Assembly: GCF_000621625.1 (NCBI RefSeq)
Contig: NZ_JHXV01000020.1
Location: forward strand, 1 to 64,000
Origin: Crocinitomix catalasitica ATCC 23190
Lineage (GTDB): Bacteria > Bacteroidota > Bacteroidia > Flavobacteriales_D > Crocinitomicaceae
Length of the DNA stretch: 64,000 bases
Direction: 5' to 3'
Part shown: one piece after another, positions 38,798 to 47,757 of the stretch
How positions within the stretch are numbered: the first letter of the stretch is position 1
Layout: every line of letters starts with the position of its first letter
Notes under the pieces: model-generated
Told to the model about the DNA's origin: nothing
The model's database searches: none
What the model saw: the letters and a program-made list of their open reading frames with translations, nothing else
Translations under genes and position numbers: made by a program

Positions 38798-41700
38798 TTA
38801 TCTTCTAATCAATTTCTCTACCCAAACATCCGAGTTGAATGCAATACGTACGAAATAGATACCACTTGCGTATTCACTTAAATCAAATTCTAAAGTAGGC
38901 GCTGTCATTTGATTTTGATAAATCACTGCCCCAAGATTGTTTAATACCACCACATTTAAAGGCCCTGAAGAATCATCATTCCTTGCAATTGTAACATTGC
39001 CATTTGTTGGATTCGGATAACATTTAATTTGTGACAATGGGTTAATCTCGTTTATCCCAACTGAATTAATAAGGAAACAAGCCGAAGTGTCAATACAGAA
39101 ATCTTTTTCAATTACAACGGCATATTCACCATTCTCTGTCGCAATAAATGTTCTGGATTCTTCGCCATCAATAGGTTGCAGCGGGTCGCAAGTAATCCAT
39201 CTGAAGAAAGTTGATTCACTTTCAGGTTCATTTGATACTAATGTTAATGCATCTTCCCGAGTAATTGTCATGTCAATTGGATCGAGAATGTCTAGATTAG
39301 TTGTTACAATACTATCACATCCTGTTTCAATTGAAATTAACGTGTCCATATAAGTTCCAGATTCTGTATATGTAGCAGCTCCAATTGTATAGGTTTCTCC
39401 ACCACAAAGATTGATGGTTTGTTCGTAAACATTTTCATCACGAATAATCAAATTTGTAGTCACAATACTGTCACAACCTGTTTCTGTTACCAATTCGTCT
39501 ATATACAAACCAGCTTCATTATGCTCAATGTCACCAACGAATAATGATTCACCGTAACACAATGTTATTTCTTGACTGTATGTAAGTGGATCGTTTACCG
39601 TTAAATTCGTTGTAACTGTGCTATCACATCCTTCAATACTTGTAAATACATCTGTGTAAACACCTGTTTCAGTATAAACACTTTCTCCTACAGTGATTTC
39701 GTTTCCAGAACATATTGTGAAGCTTTGTTCACTTGTATTATATGGGTACACTGTTAGCATTGTATTCACAATACTGTCGCATCCTGTTTCTGTAATAAAG
39801 TCATCAAAATAAGATCCTGAAGCATCATAAATACTTTCACCAATAGCATAGGTTTCCCCGAAACATATAGCTATTTCATTTGTGTATTCGATAGGAGGGT
39901 TAACTGTTAAACGTGTAGTTACCATAGAATCACAACCAGTTTCTGTTACGAAATGATCAATATATTCCCCCGTTTCTGTATAAATGCTTACACCAACTTC
40001 AACTGAATTACCAGCGCAAATTGTTAATGTTTGAATATTGTTAATTGGAGGATCAATACTTAAATAAGTTGTTACGCTACTATCACACCCTTCTTCAGTT
40101 ACAAACCAATCGATATATGCCCCGCTTTCATCATAAGTATTCTCACCGATAGTGTAAGTGGTACCGCTACATATGGTAATATCTTGCGTGAAATTGATCG
40201 GAGGAGTTACTGTTAAATTTGTCGTTACGATACTGTCACAACCTGTTAAAATAGCAACTAAAGTATCAATAAATACGCCTGTCTCTGTATATTCATTTGC
40301 GCCTATATTATATGAAATTCCGCTACAGATTGTAATGTCTTGTGTTATCAAAACAGGTTCAATAACAGTTAAGTTTGTTGTGATGACGCTATCACAAGCA
40401 TCCATATTGTATAAACTATCAATATAGATTCCTCCATCGAAATAAATACTTTGTCCAACAACTATTGAGTCGTTTCTACAGATCGTTATATCTTGATATA
40501 CAAATTCTGTTTCACAAACAATTGAACTAAAGAAATAGGCTGCACCGGCATCTTCTAAATAAGCACCTCCATCAGCATCGTAATCCTGTTGCCAAGCTCC
40601 AACTAGAACTGTATGACCAGAAATTGCAACTCCTTCTCCAAATCTATCTTCAACTGCTCTGTCAGATTGCACTATTTTATTGATCTCTGCCCAAACACCG
40701 TCCTCATCTCGTTGAAAAATATAAGCTGCTCCAGCATTTGACAAGTCATCGCTTCCGTCGGCATCTAAATCCTCTTGTTCCGCACCGAATACGATATAAT
40801 CGCCATCAATACCTACGTCTATGCCAAAATGGTCACCAGTCGTTCTATCGCTAGCATCTAATTTTTGTACTTCATTCCAAACTCCTCCAATATCTCGAGT
40901 GAAGATGTAAGCAGATCCTGCATTTTTTAGTTCAGCTCCGTCGAATTCACTTTCATCTTCAGACCATACCCCAACAACTATAGTACTTGAATCAATATCT
41001 ACTGCATAACCAAATCGGTCCCATGCATAACGATCGTGATTTAATAATTTCTGCGTTTCTGACCAAACACCAGCAGAACGCTCAAATATATAAGCGGCTC
41101 CAGCGTTCCATTGTGTTCCTGAACGATATCCTCCTGTGTCATAATCGTGGTTGTGAGCACCAACAATTATATAGTCACCATCAAGGGCAACAGCGCCTCC
41201 AAAAAGATCTGAAATATCCTCATAATCATCATCTCTTCCTGCAGGATAATATCTATCAACTGAACGTTGTGATGCTACTATTTTTTGTGTTTCATTCCAA
41301 ACGCCTAATTCATCTAAATCAAATATATATGCAGCTCCAGCATGATACATGAAATTCAGCCCGGCAAGGTCATGTCCTTCGTGGTGCGCCCCAACAATAA
41401 CGGTGCTATCGCTGATGTCAACTGACCAACCAAATTCGTCATCTTCATCTCTATCAGAAGCAATTATTTTTTGCATTTCAGTCCAAACACCGTCTATTCC
41501 TCTTTTAAATAAATAGGCGGAACCTGCGCTACTTAATGAATTGTCATCATCCATATCGTGATCCTCTCCATACGCGCCAACAACAATCATTTCACCGTCT
41601 ATTGCAACGGAATAACCAAACCTGTCGTAATTGTCTTGGTCAGAATTGATTATGCGTTGAACGAATTGCCAATTGTCAATTCCTGTTTTTTCATAAATAT

Positions 41701-41905
41701 AAGCAGCTCCCGTATTCGGATCTGAGCCATCTTCATCATGAGCATAAGAACCAACAACAGCGTAGTTACCATCAATGGCAACTGAGAATCCCATTCTGTC
41801 TTCTTCGCCTCTGTTGAAAGCAACACCTTTTAATACTTCTGTAAAATCCTGTGCGTAACTAATTGTAAATACGCATACTGTAAATAAACTAAGTAGCAAT
41901 TTCAT
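38798..41905 (-). CDS. Large secreted beta-propeller protein with eight Cys-pair repeats and T9SS signal
   Basis: About 1,035 residues. I place the start at the ATG at 41905, which opens a clean signal peptide (MKLLLSLFTVCVFTISYAQ). Then come seven FG-GAP-like blades ('RFGYSVAIDGEMIVVGAYGE', 'AGSAYLFKR', 'EMQKIIASDRDEDDEFGW'), predicting a seven-bladed propeller with acidic, probably calcium-binding loops. Eight tandem repeats of about 51 residues follow (roughly 40510-39270), each with a cysteine in 'ITIC' and another in 'GCDSIVTTNL'. The C-terminus is a T9SS type A domain ('CYPNPTNGNVTI', 'YASGIYFVRI', ending KLIRR). It is a paralogue of the next upstream gene, which has only three Cys-pair repeats. 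Likely a cell-surface adhesin-like protein; ligand unknown. Confidence 0.88.
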   Translation of the reverse strand: MKLLLSLFTVCVFTISYAQDFTEVLKGVAFNRGEEDRMGFSVAIDGNYAVVGSYAHDEDGSDPNTGAAYIYEKTGIDNWQFVQRIINSDQDNYDRFGYSVAIDGEMIVVGAYGEDHDMDDDNSLSSAGSAYLFKRGIDGVWTEMQKIIASDRDEDDEFGWSVDISDSTVIVGAHHEGHDLAGLNFMYHAGAAYIFDLDELGVWNETQKIVASQRSVDRYYPAGRDDDYEDISDLFGGAVALDGDYIIVGAHNHDYDTGGYRSGTQWNAGAAYIFERSAGVWSETQKLLNHDRYAWDRFGYAVDIDSSTIVVGVWSEDESEFDGAELKNAGSAYIFTRDIGGVWNEVQKLDASDRTTGDHFGIDVGIDGDYIVFGAEQEDLDADGSDDLSNAGAAYIFQRDEDGVWAEINKIVQSDRAVEDRFGEGVAISGHTVLVGAWQQDYDADGGAYLEDAGAAYFFSSIVCETEFVYQDITICRNDSIVVGQSIYFDGGIYIDSLYNMDACDSVITTNLTVIEPVLITQDITICSGISYNIGANEYTETGVFIDTLVAILTGCDSIVTTNLTVTPPINFTQDITICSGTTYTIGENTYDESGAYIDWFVTEEGCDSSVTTYLSIDPPINNIQTLTICAGNSVEVGVSIYTETGEYIDHFVTETGCDSMVTTRLTVNPPIEYTNEIAICFGETYAIGESIYDASGSYFDDFITETGCDSIVNTMLTVYPYNTSEQSFTICSGNEITVGESVYTETGVYTDVFTSIEGCDSTVTTNLTVNDPLTYSQEITLCYGESLFVGDIEHNEAGLYIDELVTETGCDSIVTTNLIIRDENVYEQTINLCGGETYTIGAATYTESGTYMDTLISIETGCDSIVTTNLDILDPIDMTITREDALTLVSNEPESESTFFRWITCDPLQPIDGEESRTFIATENGEYAVVIEKDFCIDTSACFLINSVGINEINPLSQIKCYPNPTNGNVTIARNDDSSGPLNVVVLNNLGAVIYQNQMTAPTLEFDLSEYASGIYFVRIAFNSDVWVEKLIRR
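39270..40510 (-). repeat. Eight tandem Cys-pair repeats (about 153 bp each), protein level
   Basis: The repeats follow ITIC.G....G...Y...G.Y.D.....GCDS.VTTNLTV. They are diverged at the DNA level, so old rather than recent. The equivalent region of the paralogue (about 42560-43020) has three. Confidence 0.85.
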
Positions 41906-41948
41906 GAATTCTGTTTTATTGATTTTTGGCAATTACCAAAAATCGCTG

Positions 41949-41975
41949 CAAAGATAATGAAGTTGTTTCGTTCAA
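41949..41975 (-). promoter_or_regulatory. Possible promoter of the large propeller protein
   Basis: On the minus strand, TTG (41973-41975), a 16-base spacer and TATCTTTG (41949-41956), about 44 bases before the chosen start. Confidence 0.4.
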
Positions 41976-42088
41976 TCATTAAATTTTATCGATTAATTAA
42001 TGTTAAATACCGATAAAAATAGACTGAATTCGAATCAATCAAAATTTTGCTTTTATATAAATAGTTTTTTAAGGAAAATGAAACAGCT

Positions 42089-44404
42089 TTAAATCTTTAC
42101 AAATTTGCTTTTTTCAATGCCGAATTCACCTTCAATCGATATGACGTACGTTCCTTTTGAATAGTTGGACGTATTGATGTAAGATTTAGGTTCAATTGGT
42201 TGAATAGACTCAATTAATCGACCGGTTGCATCAAAAATGCTTAATGATTGATAAGATTGGAAATTATTTCCCTCAATAATGAGGTAATCAGTCGCTGGAT
42301 TTGGATAGATTTTAAAATTGCTTTTTTCTATGTTAGATATGGACAATACATCTACATAAACACATGATGAAGTGTCCGAACAATCTCCCTCAGTTACTAT
42401 TACAGCATATGCACCAACAAAAGGAGCATGGTATGATCGCTCATTAGCACCTGAAATTATTTCTATGGGATCGCATTTTATCCATTGGTAGGTTGCGTCG
42501 TCAGCTTCTGCAATTAATAAATTCTCAGACTGACTAATACTGTTATTAACAGGGAGCTGGACTGTGATATTAGTCGTGACAACGCTGTCACAAAAACTGA
42601 ATGAAGTTAAGATATCTGTATATGTTCCGTTTTCTGTGTAGGTCGATCCGCCTATTGTATAAGCGCCTTCCCAACAGATGGTTATGTCTTGAGTAACTGC
42701 ATTCTCTGGATGGACAAATAAGTCAGTAATAACAATGCTGTCACAACCTGTTATTGTTGTTAAAGTATCTGTATACTCACCTGTTGTTTCGTATGCATTA
42801 ACGCCAACATAAAGTGGATGTCCAAAACAACGTTCAATACTTTGGTTATAGACAGGGGCTGGTGTAACTGTTAGATTGGTAATGATGATACTATCGCAAC
42901 CAATAATCGAATGCAAAACGTCAAAATAGGTATCTGAAGTATTATAAATATTGTCATTTACAGTGATCGATTGACCTTCACAAATAGAAAAACTTTGTTC
43001 TGTATAGGTCGTTATACATACTTCTTGACTATAAAAATATGCCGCACCTGCGTCATTTAAATTTTCTTCTCCAATTAGATTGTAGTTTTGTTGGGGTGCA
43101 CCCAATAAAATTTCAGTCGAATAGATACCGACTGCAAACCCGAGTTGATCGTCGATTGCTCTATCCATTGCTATTAATTTTTGATTCATCGACCAAATTC
43201 CGCCCTCATCTTTTTCAAAAATATATGCCGCACCTGCATCAGATAAATCAGCTTCGTCCAATGCGTCAGAATCATTTCTAAAAGACCCGATAACCATAAA
43301 ATTATCATCAATAGCTACGTCATAGCCAAAGCGATCTCCTGAATTTCTATCCGGAGTAATTAGTTTTTGAGATTCAACCCAATAACCCGATTCATTCCTA
43401 TTAAATACATAAGCGGATCCTGAGTTATTTCTATAACCCGTTCCCGTTAGATTGTGGTCTTCTTCAAATGCGCCAACTACCACGGTAATTGAGTCGATAG
43501 CAACTGACCAGCCGAATTTATCACTTAACTGTCTGTCGCTTGCTTCTAATTTTGATACTTGATCCCATGAATCGACAACCTTTTCAAAAATATAAGCCGC
43601 GCCCGCATTTGATATTGGGTTAACCCCCATCGAATCTAAGTCTTGATGATAAGCACCAACAACTAAATAGGGTAGGTCTAAAGCAACATCAATACCAAAT
43701 TGATCTGATAAATCTTCACCATCGCCGCCATCAGGTTCTGTTAAATCAGGTGCTCTGTCTCCGGCAACAATTTTTTGGGTTTCGATCCAGTTATCGTCGA
43801 CATCTAATTCGAATAAATAAACTGCGCCAGTATGATAAATATATGCGTCTCCAATTTCATCTCTGCTTTCAAAATTAGCACCTACTGCAACCGTTGTCTC
43901 ATCGATATCAACACTCCAGCCAAATTGAGCGTTTGCAATCCTGTCTGATGCAACAATTTTTTGCATTTCAACCCAAGTATCTTCTGTTCTCTGAAAGATG
44001 TAAGCGGAACCGGCACTGCCCATTTCTTCAGCATCAAACTCATTGTGATCTTCGGCATAAGCACCAATTACGGCATAGTTTTGATTGATGCTAACAGACC
44101 ATCCAAAGCGATCATAATTGTCCTGATCTGAATTGTAAATTTTTTGTACCAACTCCCAGTCTGCATATCCTGTCTTCTCAAAGATGTATGCTGCCCCCAT
44201 GTTGGGGTTTGCTACTCCAAAGTCAACACCATAGGCACCGATTATTGCAAGGTTTTCGTGTATGTCAATAGAATACCCAAAACGATCTCCTTCGGCTCTA
44301 TCTTCTGGTATCAATTTTAACAATTCATCAAAGGATTGTGCTTGTACAGTCGAATGAAAATTCGCCAAAAAGATGATTAAAATGATTCGAATTATTCTAG
44401 ACAT
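42089..44404 (-). CDS. Secreted beta-propeller protein with three Cys-pair repeats and T9SS signal
   Basis: A 771-residue paralogue of the neighbouring 1,035-residue protein. It has a signal peptide (about residues 1-22, ending TVQAQ), seven FG-GAP-like blades (each with an 'FG.SV.I....V.GA..ED' strand pair and 'AGAAYIFEK'), three Cys-pair repeats (about 43020-42560; 'GCDSIIITNLTV', 'GCDSIVITDLFV', 'FCDSVVTTNITV') and a T9SS type A domain ('KIYPNPATDYLIIEGN', 'YSKGTYVISIEG', ending KFVKI). Domain order is identical to its paralogue, so the pair arose by gene duplication, with later change in repeat number. Its start lies 1 bp from the end of the CotH gene, so it is in the same transcript. Confidence 0.88.
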   Translation of the reverse strand: MSRIIRIILIIFLANFHSTVQAQSFDELLKLIPEDRAEGDRFGYSIDIHENLAIIGAYGVDFGVANPNMGAAYIFEKTGYADWELVQKIYNSDQDNYDRFGWSVSINQNYAVIGAYAEDHNEFDAEEMGSAGSAYIFQRTEDTWVEMQKIVASDRIANAQFGWSVDIDETTVAVGANFESRDEIGDAYIYHTGAVYLFELDVDDNWIETQKIVAGDRAPDLTEPDGGDGEDLSDQFGIDVALDLPYLVVGAYHQDLDSMGVNPISNAGAAYIFEKVVDSWDQVSKLEASDRQLSDKFGWSVAIDSITVVVGAFEEDHNLTGTGYRNNSGSAYVFNRNESGYWVESQKLITPDRNSGDRFGYDVAIDDNFMVIGSFRNDSDALDEADLSDAGAAYIFEKDEGGIWSMNQKLIAMDRAIDDQLGFAVGIYSTEILLGAPQQNYNLIGEENLNDAGAAYFYSQEVCITTYTEQSFSICEGQSITVNDNIYNTSDTYFDVLHSIIGCDSIIITNLTVTPAPVYNQSIERCFGHPLYVGVNAYETTGEYTDTLTTITGCDSIVITDLFVHPENAVTQDITICWEGAYTIGGSTYTENGTYTDILTSFSFCDSVVTTNITVQLPVNNSISQSENLLIAEADDATYQWIKCDPIEIISGANERSYHAPFVGAYAVIVTEGDCSDTSSCVYVDVLSISNIEKSNFKIYPNPATDYLIIEGNNFQSYQSLSIFDATGRLIESIQPIEPKSYINTSNYSKGTYVISIEGEFGIEKSKFVKI

Positions 44405-44405
44405 C

Positions 44406-47024
44406 TTAGTTAGATCTTATTATTTTCAATGGTTTGTATCCTTCGCTTAATAAAAGATAAATACCAGTCTGTAAATTAGACATGTCAATCACGTTTTCAT
44501 TTTGACCATTTGCGATTTTTCTACCACTTAAATCAATCAATTCAAAATCAATATGTGTATTGAGATAAAGTAAATTGTTAGTCGGATTTGGGAAACCGAT
44601 TAATTCTTTAAGTTCGAGCTCATAATCTGTAATATTGGCAAAATCATTATTCATTTTTGGAGTAGGACTATTAAAAATTCTGAAACTACCTGATCCATTA
44701 GGGTATCGCCCGTATGATAAATCTGTTGGTGTAACCGGATATCGAACTTGATCCATTAAATCTCCATTCGAATCGAATAAAAATAGGGTGTCGATTTGAT
44801 TGGTTAATTTAAAGTTAATATGCGATTTTCCTTGATATGTTTCTTTGTCATGCCAATAGATTAGATAGTCATTTGGGCCGATTTTAGTGCCGTTAGGAAT
44901 GGTCCATCTTATTCCACTTTTAACGAATTCACAACCTGAAAGATCAACTACATTATCGTTTGGATTGTATAGCTCTGACCAATCGTCAAAATCTCCATAA
45001 TTATCGGGGATTGTAATATCGTTCGACAACATTACTTCGTTAATCAGGATAGAATTGTAAGCATCTTCTGGTGTAAAAACTGCTGTGAATGTCGAATCGC
45101 CAGATGGCATCCAATAAATAGTGTCATTTGTGTTTCCAGATTCTGCCCATTCAACAAAACGGTAACCTGGTTTGGCAATAGCGATTAACGGCAATTGGAT
45201 GCTGTCTATGTATGTGCCGACCCATGGGTAGATTGATTCATCAACACCTGGTAATAATCTATTAATTTGAATACTATTCACCTGTACTGTTCCCATTTGC
45301 TGATCATTCACATCAATAGTTAATTTATTCGTGTCAGGATAATCCCATTTTAACATGATATGTTCACGCACTTTTCCCGGTCGTCTTGATGCAAAACGAT
45401 TAAAATATTCTTGCATTAAATACCATTGCGAAAGGCTCGGTGCCTCTTCGTATCTTGCTTCTAAGGTTCCTGCTGTGGATGGGTATCTCCATCTGTTTAC
45501 GTTCTCGAGCATTTCAGGACTGAGTGTTTCATAAGTTGCATGAATTTTTTGATGAAGTGTTTCAGGTTTGAACCAACTATTTGTTAGGTCACTCATCCTA
45601 TTTATGAATTTAATTTTAAAGTCTTCATTTTCTAATAAATCCCTAAAAAATTCTGAGTATGACGAAAAGATGCCTTCAGTAATTGTTGCGGCAGCAAGCG
45701 TGTTTACGGTATAAAATGCATTGTTGCATGAGCCGCCAAAAGCACCGTCTAAATCGTAATAAGCCCACCTAAATTTGCCGTCATAAGGAGAATTTAAACT
45801 TGGATTTAAAGGTCCAGATTTTCGCCACATCACAACATTGGAATAAACCCAATCTTCGTTACTAAGGAAGATTTCACCACACATATAATCGATATAATTT
45901 TCAATATCAATACGTTCTGCAATGTGTTGATAATGTATTGGATCTGACATGTCGTTAATATCCATATAATCCTCTAAATGTTCCATAGCTGCACTATCCG
46001 CTCCTATACCTCCAGATTGTATATTATATTCTTGGTCTAATACAGAGAGATCGTTGTCATCAATACCATAAATATTTTGAAAAAAGTAGTTGTCCATTCG
46101 TTCTTTAATTGAATGAATTCCCCAATATTCTCCATTTAGAAATACAATTACATGTTTATGATTCTGTTGGTCTACATTCAAACCTTTAGTGATGGAATTG
46201 GCTAGATCATCGCGAGGGAAACAATCTAATCGATGGCCTCCGCCTTTAAATAGAAGTCGCTTAAATTTATCCTGCTCTGTACTCGAGAAAACTTCAAGAT
46301 TAAAATTTGTAAACTCGCCAGTTTCTCCATACATACGAAGGGTTTTTTTAGGTGCATGTCGACTGCCGCCGCCGTGAACTCTAGATCGCGCATCTCTGTC
46401 CATTAATAAAGTCCCGTCAACATCAAAATATTCTATATGTATAATTCGCTCCCATTCTTCTCCCTTTTGACTGTAGTTACCATCTGGTTCATTACCATAA
46501 ACATAATATCCGCTTTCGTTAGAGAAAATATCTTCATAATCAATATTCAATGAAACAATTGGAAAACTATATCGCTCAGCTCCTAAAGGATCAACCATGA
46601 AGCTCTGAGTAACAGTCGGGCTAGGGGCGTAACCAGGTTTAAACGCTCTGTATCGGATGACATTTATTTTATAAGTCTCTTCCGCAGGAGGGACCCAACC
46701 TCTGGTAGTCGCTCGAGATGCGTTATATGTTCCAAAAGGATATGTTAAAGATGGGTTCGTAGGAATCAATGAAACTGAATTTGGTACGCCTGTCCTATTA
46801 TCTATTAATATCGGTCTAGTATACCGGATATCGGAAACCGTTGGATCATTGCCGTTTATCGTGTAGAAAATAACGACATCATCATCCAAATGATTTAATT
46901 CTAGTTCGAATGCACTAGTGAATATACCTGCGTCGCGATTTGAAAAAGGCGTTGTCAATATTTGTCCTAAAGAAGATAGGGCAAATGCAGAAAGGCATAA
47001 TATTGTGAGCGTTTTTTTAAACAT
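44406..47024 (-). CDS. Secreted CotH-kinase-family protein with lamin-tail domain and T9SS signal
   Basis: About 872 residues from the ATG at 47024, which gives the signal peptide MFKKTLTILCLSAFALSSLG. Domains in order: a chitobiase C-terminal-like fold (about 25-75; 'VVIFYTINGNDPTVSD'), a CotH-type kinase-like domain (about 140-480; 'RVHGGGSRHAPKKTLRMYG', 'FKGGGHRLDCFPRDDLANS', 'FLNGEYWGIHSIKERMDNYF' and 'FRWAYYDLDGAFGG' with the DxD-like acidic pair), a lamin-tail domain (about 660-790; 'ILINEVMLSND', 'WSELYNPND') and a T9SS domain ('GFPNPTNNLLYLN', ending IIRSN). Some CotH proteins phosphorylate spore proteins, but activity of secreted bacterial forms is not established. It is 1 bp downstream of the GGGPS gene. 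Confidence 0.88.
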   Translation of the reverse strand: MFKKTLTILCLSAFALSSLGQILTTPFSNRDAGIFTSAFELELNHLDDDVVIFYTINGNDPTVSDIRYTRPILIDNRTGVPNSVSLIPTNPSLTYPFGTYNASRATTRGWVPPAEETYKINVIRYRAFKPGYAPSPTVTQSFMVDPLGAERYSFPIVSLNIDYEDIFSNESGYYVYGNEPDGNYSQKGEEWERIIHIEYFDVDGTLLMDRDARSRVHGGGSRHAPKKTLRMYGETGEFTNFNLEVFSSTEQDKFKRLLFKGGGHRLDCFPRDDLANSITKGLNVDQQNHKHVIVFLNGEYWGIHSIKERMDNYFFQNIYGIDDNDLSVLDQEYNIQSGGIGADSAAMEHLEDYMDINDMSDPIHYQHIAERIDIENYIDYMCGEIFLSNEDWVYSNVVMWRKSGPLNPSLNSPYDGKFRWAYYDLDGAFGGSCNNAFYTVNTLAAATITEGIFSSYSEFFRDLLENEDFKIKFINRMSDLTNSWFKPETLHQKIHATYETLSPEMLENVNRWRYPSTAGTLEARYEEAPSLSQWYLMQEYFNRFASRRPGKVREHIMLKWDYPDTNKLTIDVNDQQMGTVQVNSIQINRLLPGVDESIYPWVGTYIDSIQLPLIAIAKPGYRFVEWAESGNTNDTIYWMPSGDSTFTAVFTPEDAYNSILINEVMLSNDITIPDNYGDFDDWSELYNPNDNVVDLSGCEFVKSGIRWTIPNGTKIGPNDYLIYWHDKETYQGKSHINFKLTNQIDTLFLFDSNGDLMDQVRYPVTPTDLSYGRYPNGSGSFRIFNSPTPKMNNDFANITDYELELKELIGFPNPTNNLLYLNTHIDFELIDLSGRKIANGQNENVIDMSNLQTGIYLLLSEGYKPLKIIRSN

Positions 47025-47025
47025 A

Positions 47026-47757
47026 TTATTTGTTCTCAATAACCATTTTAATGTCCAATAAAAAATCAATGTCACGCTCTATCTTATTGCCAATTACAAC
47101 CAAGTCTGCACCAGCATTAAAAGCAATATCAATTTCTTCAATCGTCTGAATACCTCCACCAATTATTAATGGGATATCGATACTTTTCCTAACGGAGCGA
47201 ATCATCTCTGCTGAAATTGGAGAATTGGCACCGCTTCCTGCATCCATGAAGATAGACTTTAATCCCAATAATTCTCCAGCAATAGCAGTTTTAGCTGCGA
47301 TATTGTATTGATCACTCGGTATTGGAGTAGTTTGACTGACATAAGCCACTGAAGAGGTTTTTCCTCCATCAATCAGGATATAACCTGTCGGTAAAATGGT
47401 GATGTCCATTTTTTTAAGCTGATGAGCAGATTCGATTTGATGTCCAATCAAAAAATCTGGATTTCTTCCAGAAATTAATGATAAAAATAATATGCCATCA
47501 GCCTTTTCGCTTATTTGATGTGCTGATCCAGGGAATATTATCAAAGGAATATCAGTACACGCTTTTAAGTGGTTGATGCAATTATTAAAATCGTCAACAC
47601 TAACTGTACTCCCTCCAACAAAAATGAAAGAAGGTGAAAGGATATTTATTTTCGCTAGTAATTCATCTAATTCTGCAGCGTTATTTCGCTTTTCAGGATC
47701 GATTAGAATGGCAATTTTCCGCTTTCCATCATTCATTATGTCAAAAAAATTATCCAT
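47026..47757 (-). CDS. Geranylgeranylglyceryl phosphate synthase family protein (PcrB/GGGPS)
   Basis: A 243-residue TIM barrel. Motifs are 'KIAILIDPEKRN', 'FIFVGGSTVSVDDF', 'IIFPGSAHQISEKADGILFLSLISGRNPDFLIG', 'ILPTGYILIDGGKTSSV', 'IFMDAGSGANSPISAEMIRSVR' and 'IPLIIGGGIQTIEEIDIAFNAGADLVVIGNKIE'. Such enzymes couple glycerol-1-phosphate to a polyprenyl diphosphate; group II forms are known from Bacteroidota, where the product's role is unclear. It overlaps the kelch gene by 1 bp and is 1 bp from the CotH gene, so a cytoplasmic lipid enzyme is embedded in a transcript for surface proteins. Prenyl length cannot be read safely from sequence. Confidence 0.9.
   Translation of the reverse strand: MDNFFDIMNDGKRKIAILIDPEKRNNAAELDELLAKINILSPSFIFVGGSTVSVDDFNNCINHLKACTDIPLIIFPGSAHQISEKADGILFLSLISGRNPDFLIGHQIESAHQLKKMDITILPTGYILIDGGKTSSVAYVSQTTPIPSDQYNIAAKTAIAGELLGLKSIFMDAGSGANSPISAEMIRSVRKSIDIPLIIGGGIQTIEEIDIAFNAGADLVVIGNKIERDIDFLLDIKMVIENK

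Noticed and set aside
39270-40510. Regularly spaced repeats that could suggest a CRISPR-like or satellite array
   Set aside because: Period is about 153 bp, repeats are only similar at protein level and lie wholly inside an open frame; they are protein repeats.
44406-47024. Interpreting the CotH domain as evidence of spore formation
   Set aside because: CotH-like domains are frequent in secreted proteins of non-sporulating bacteria; nothing else here relates to sporulation.
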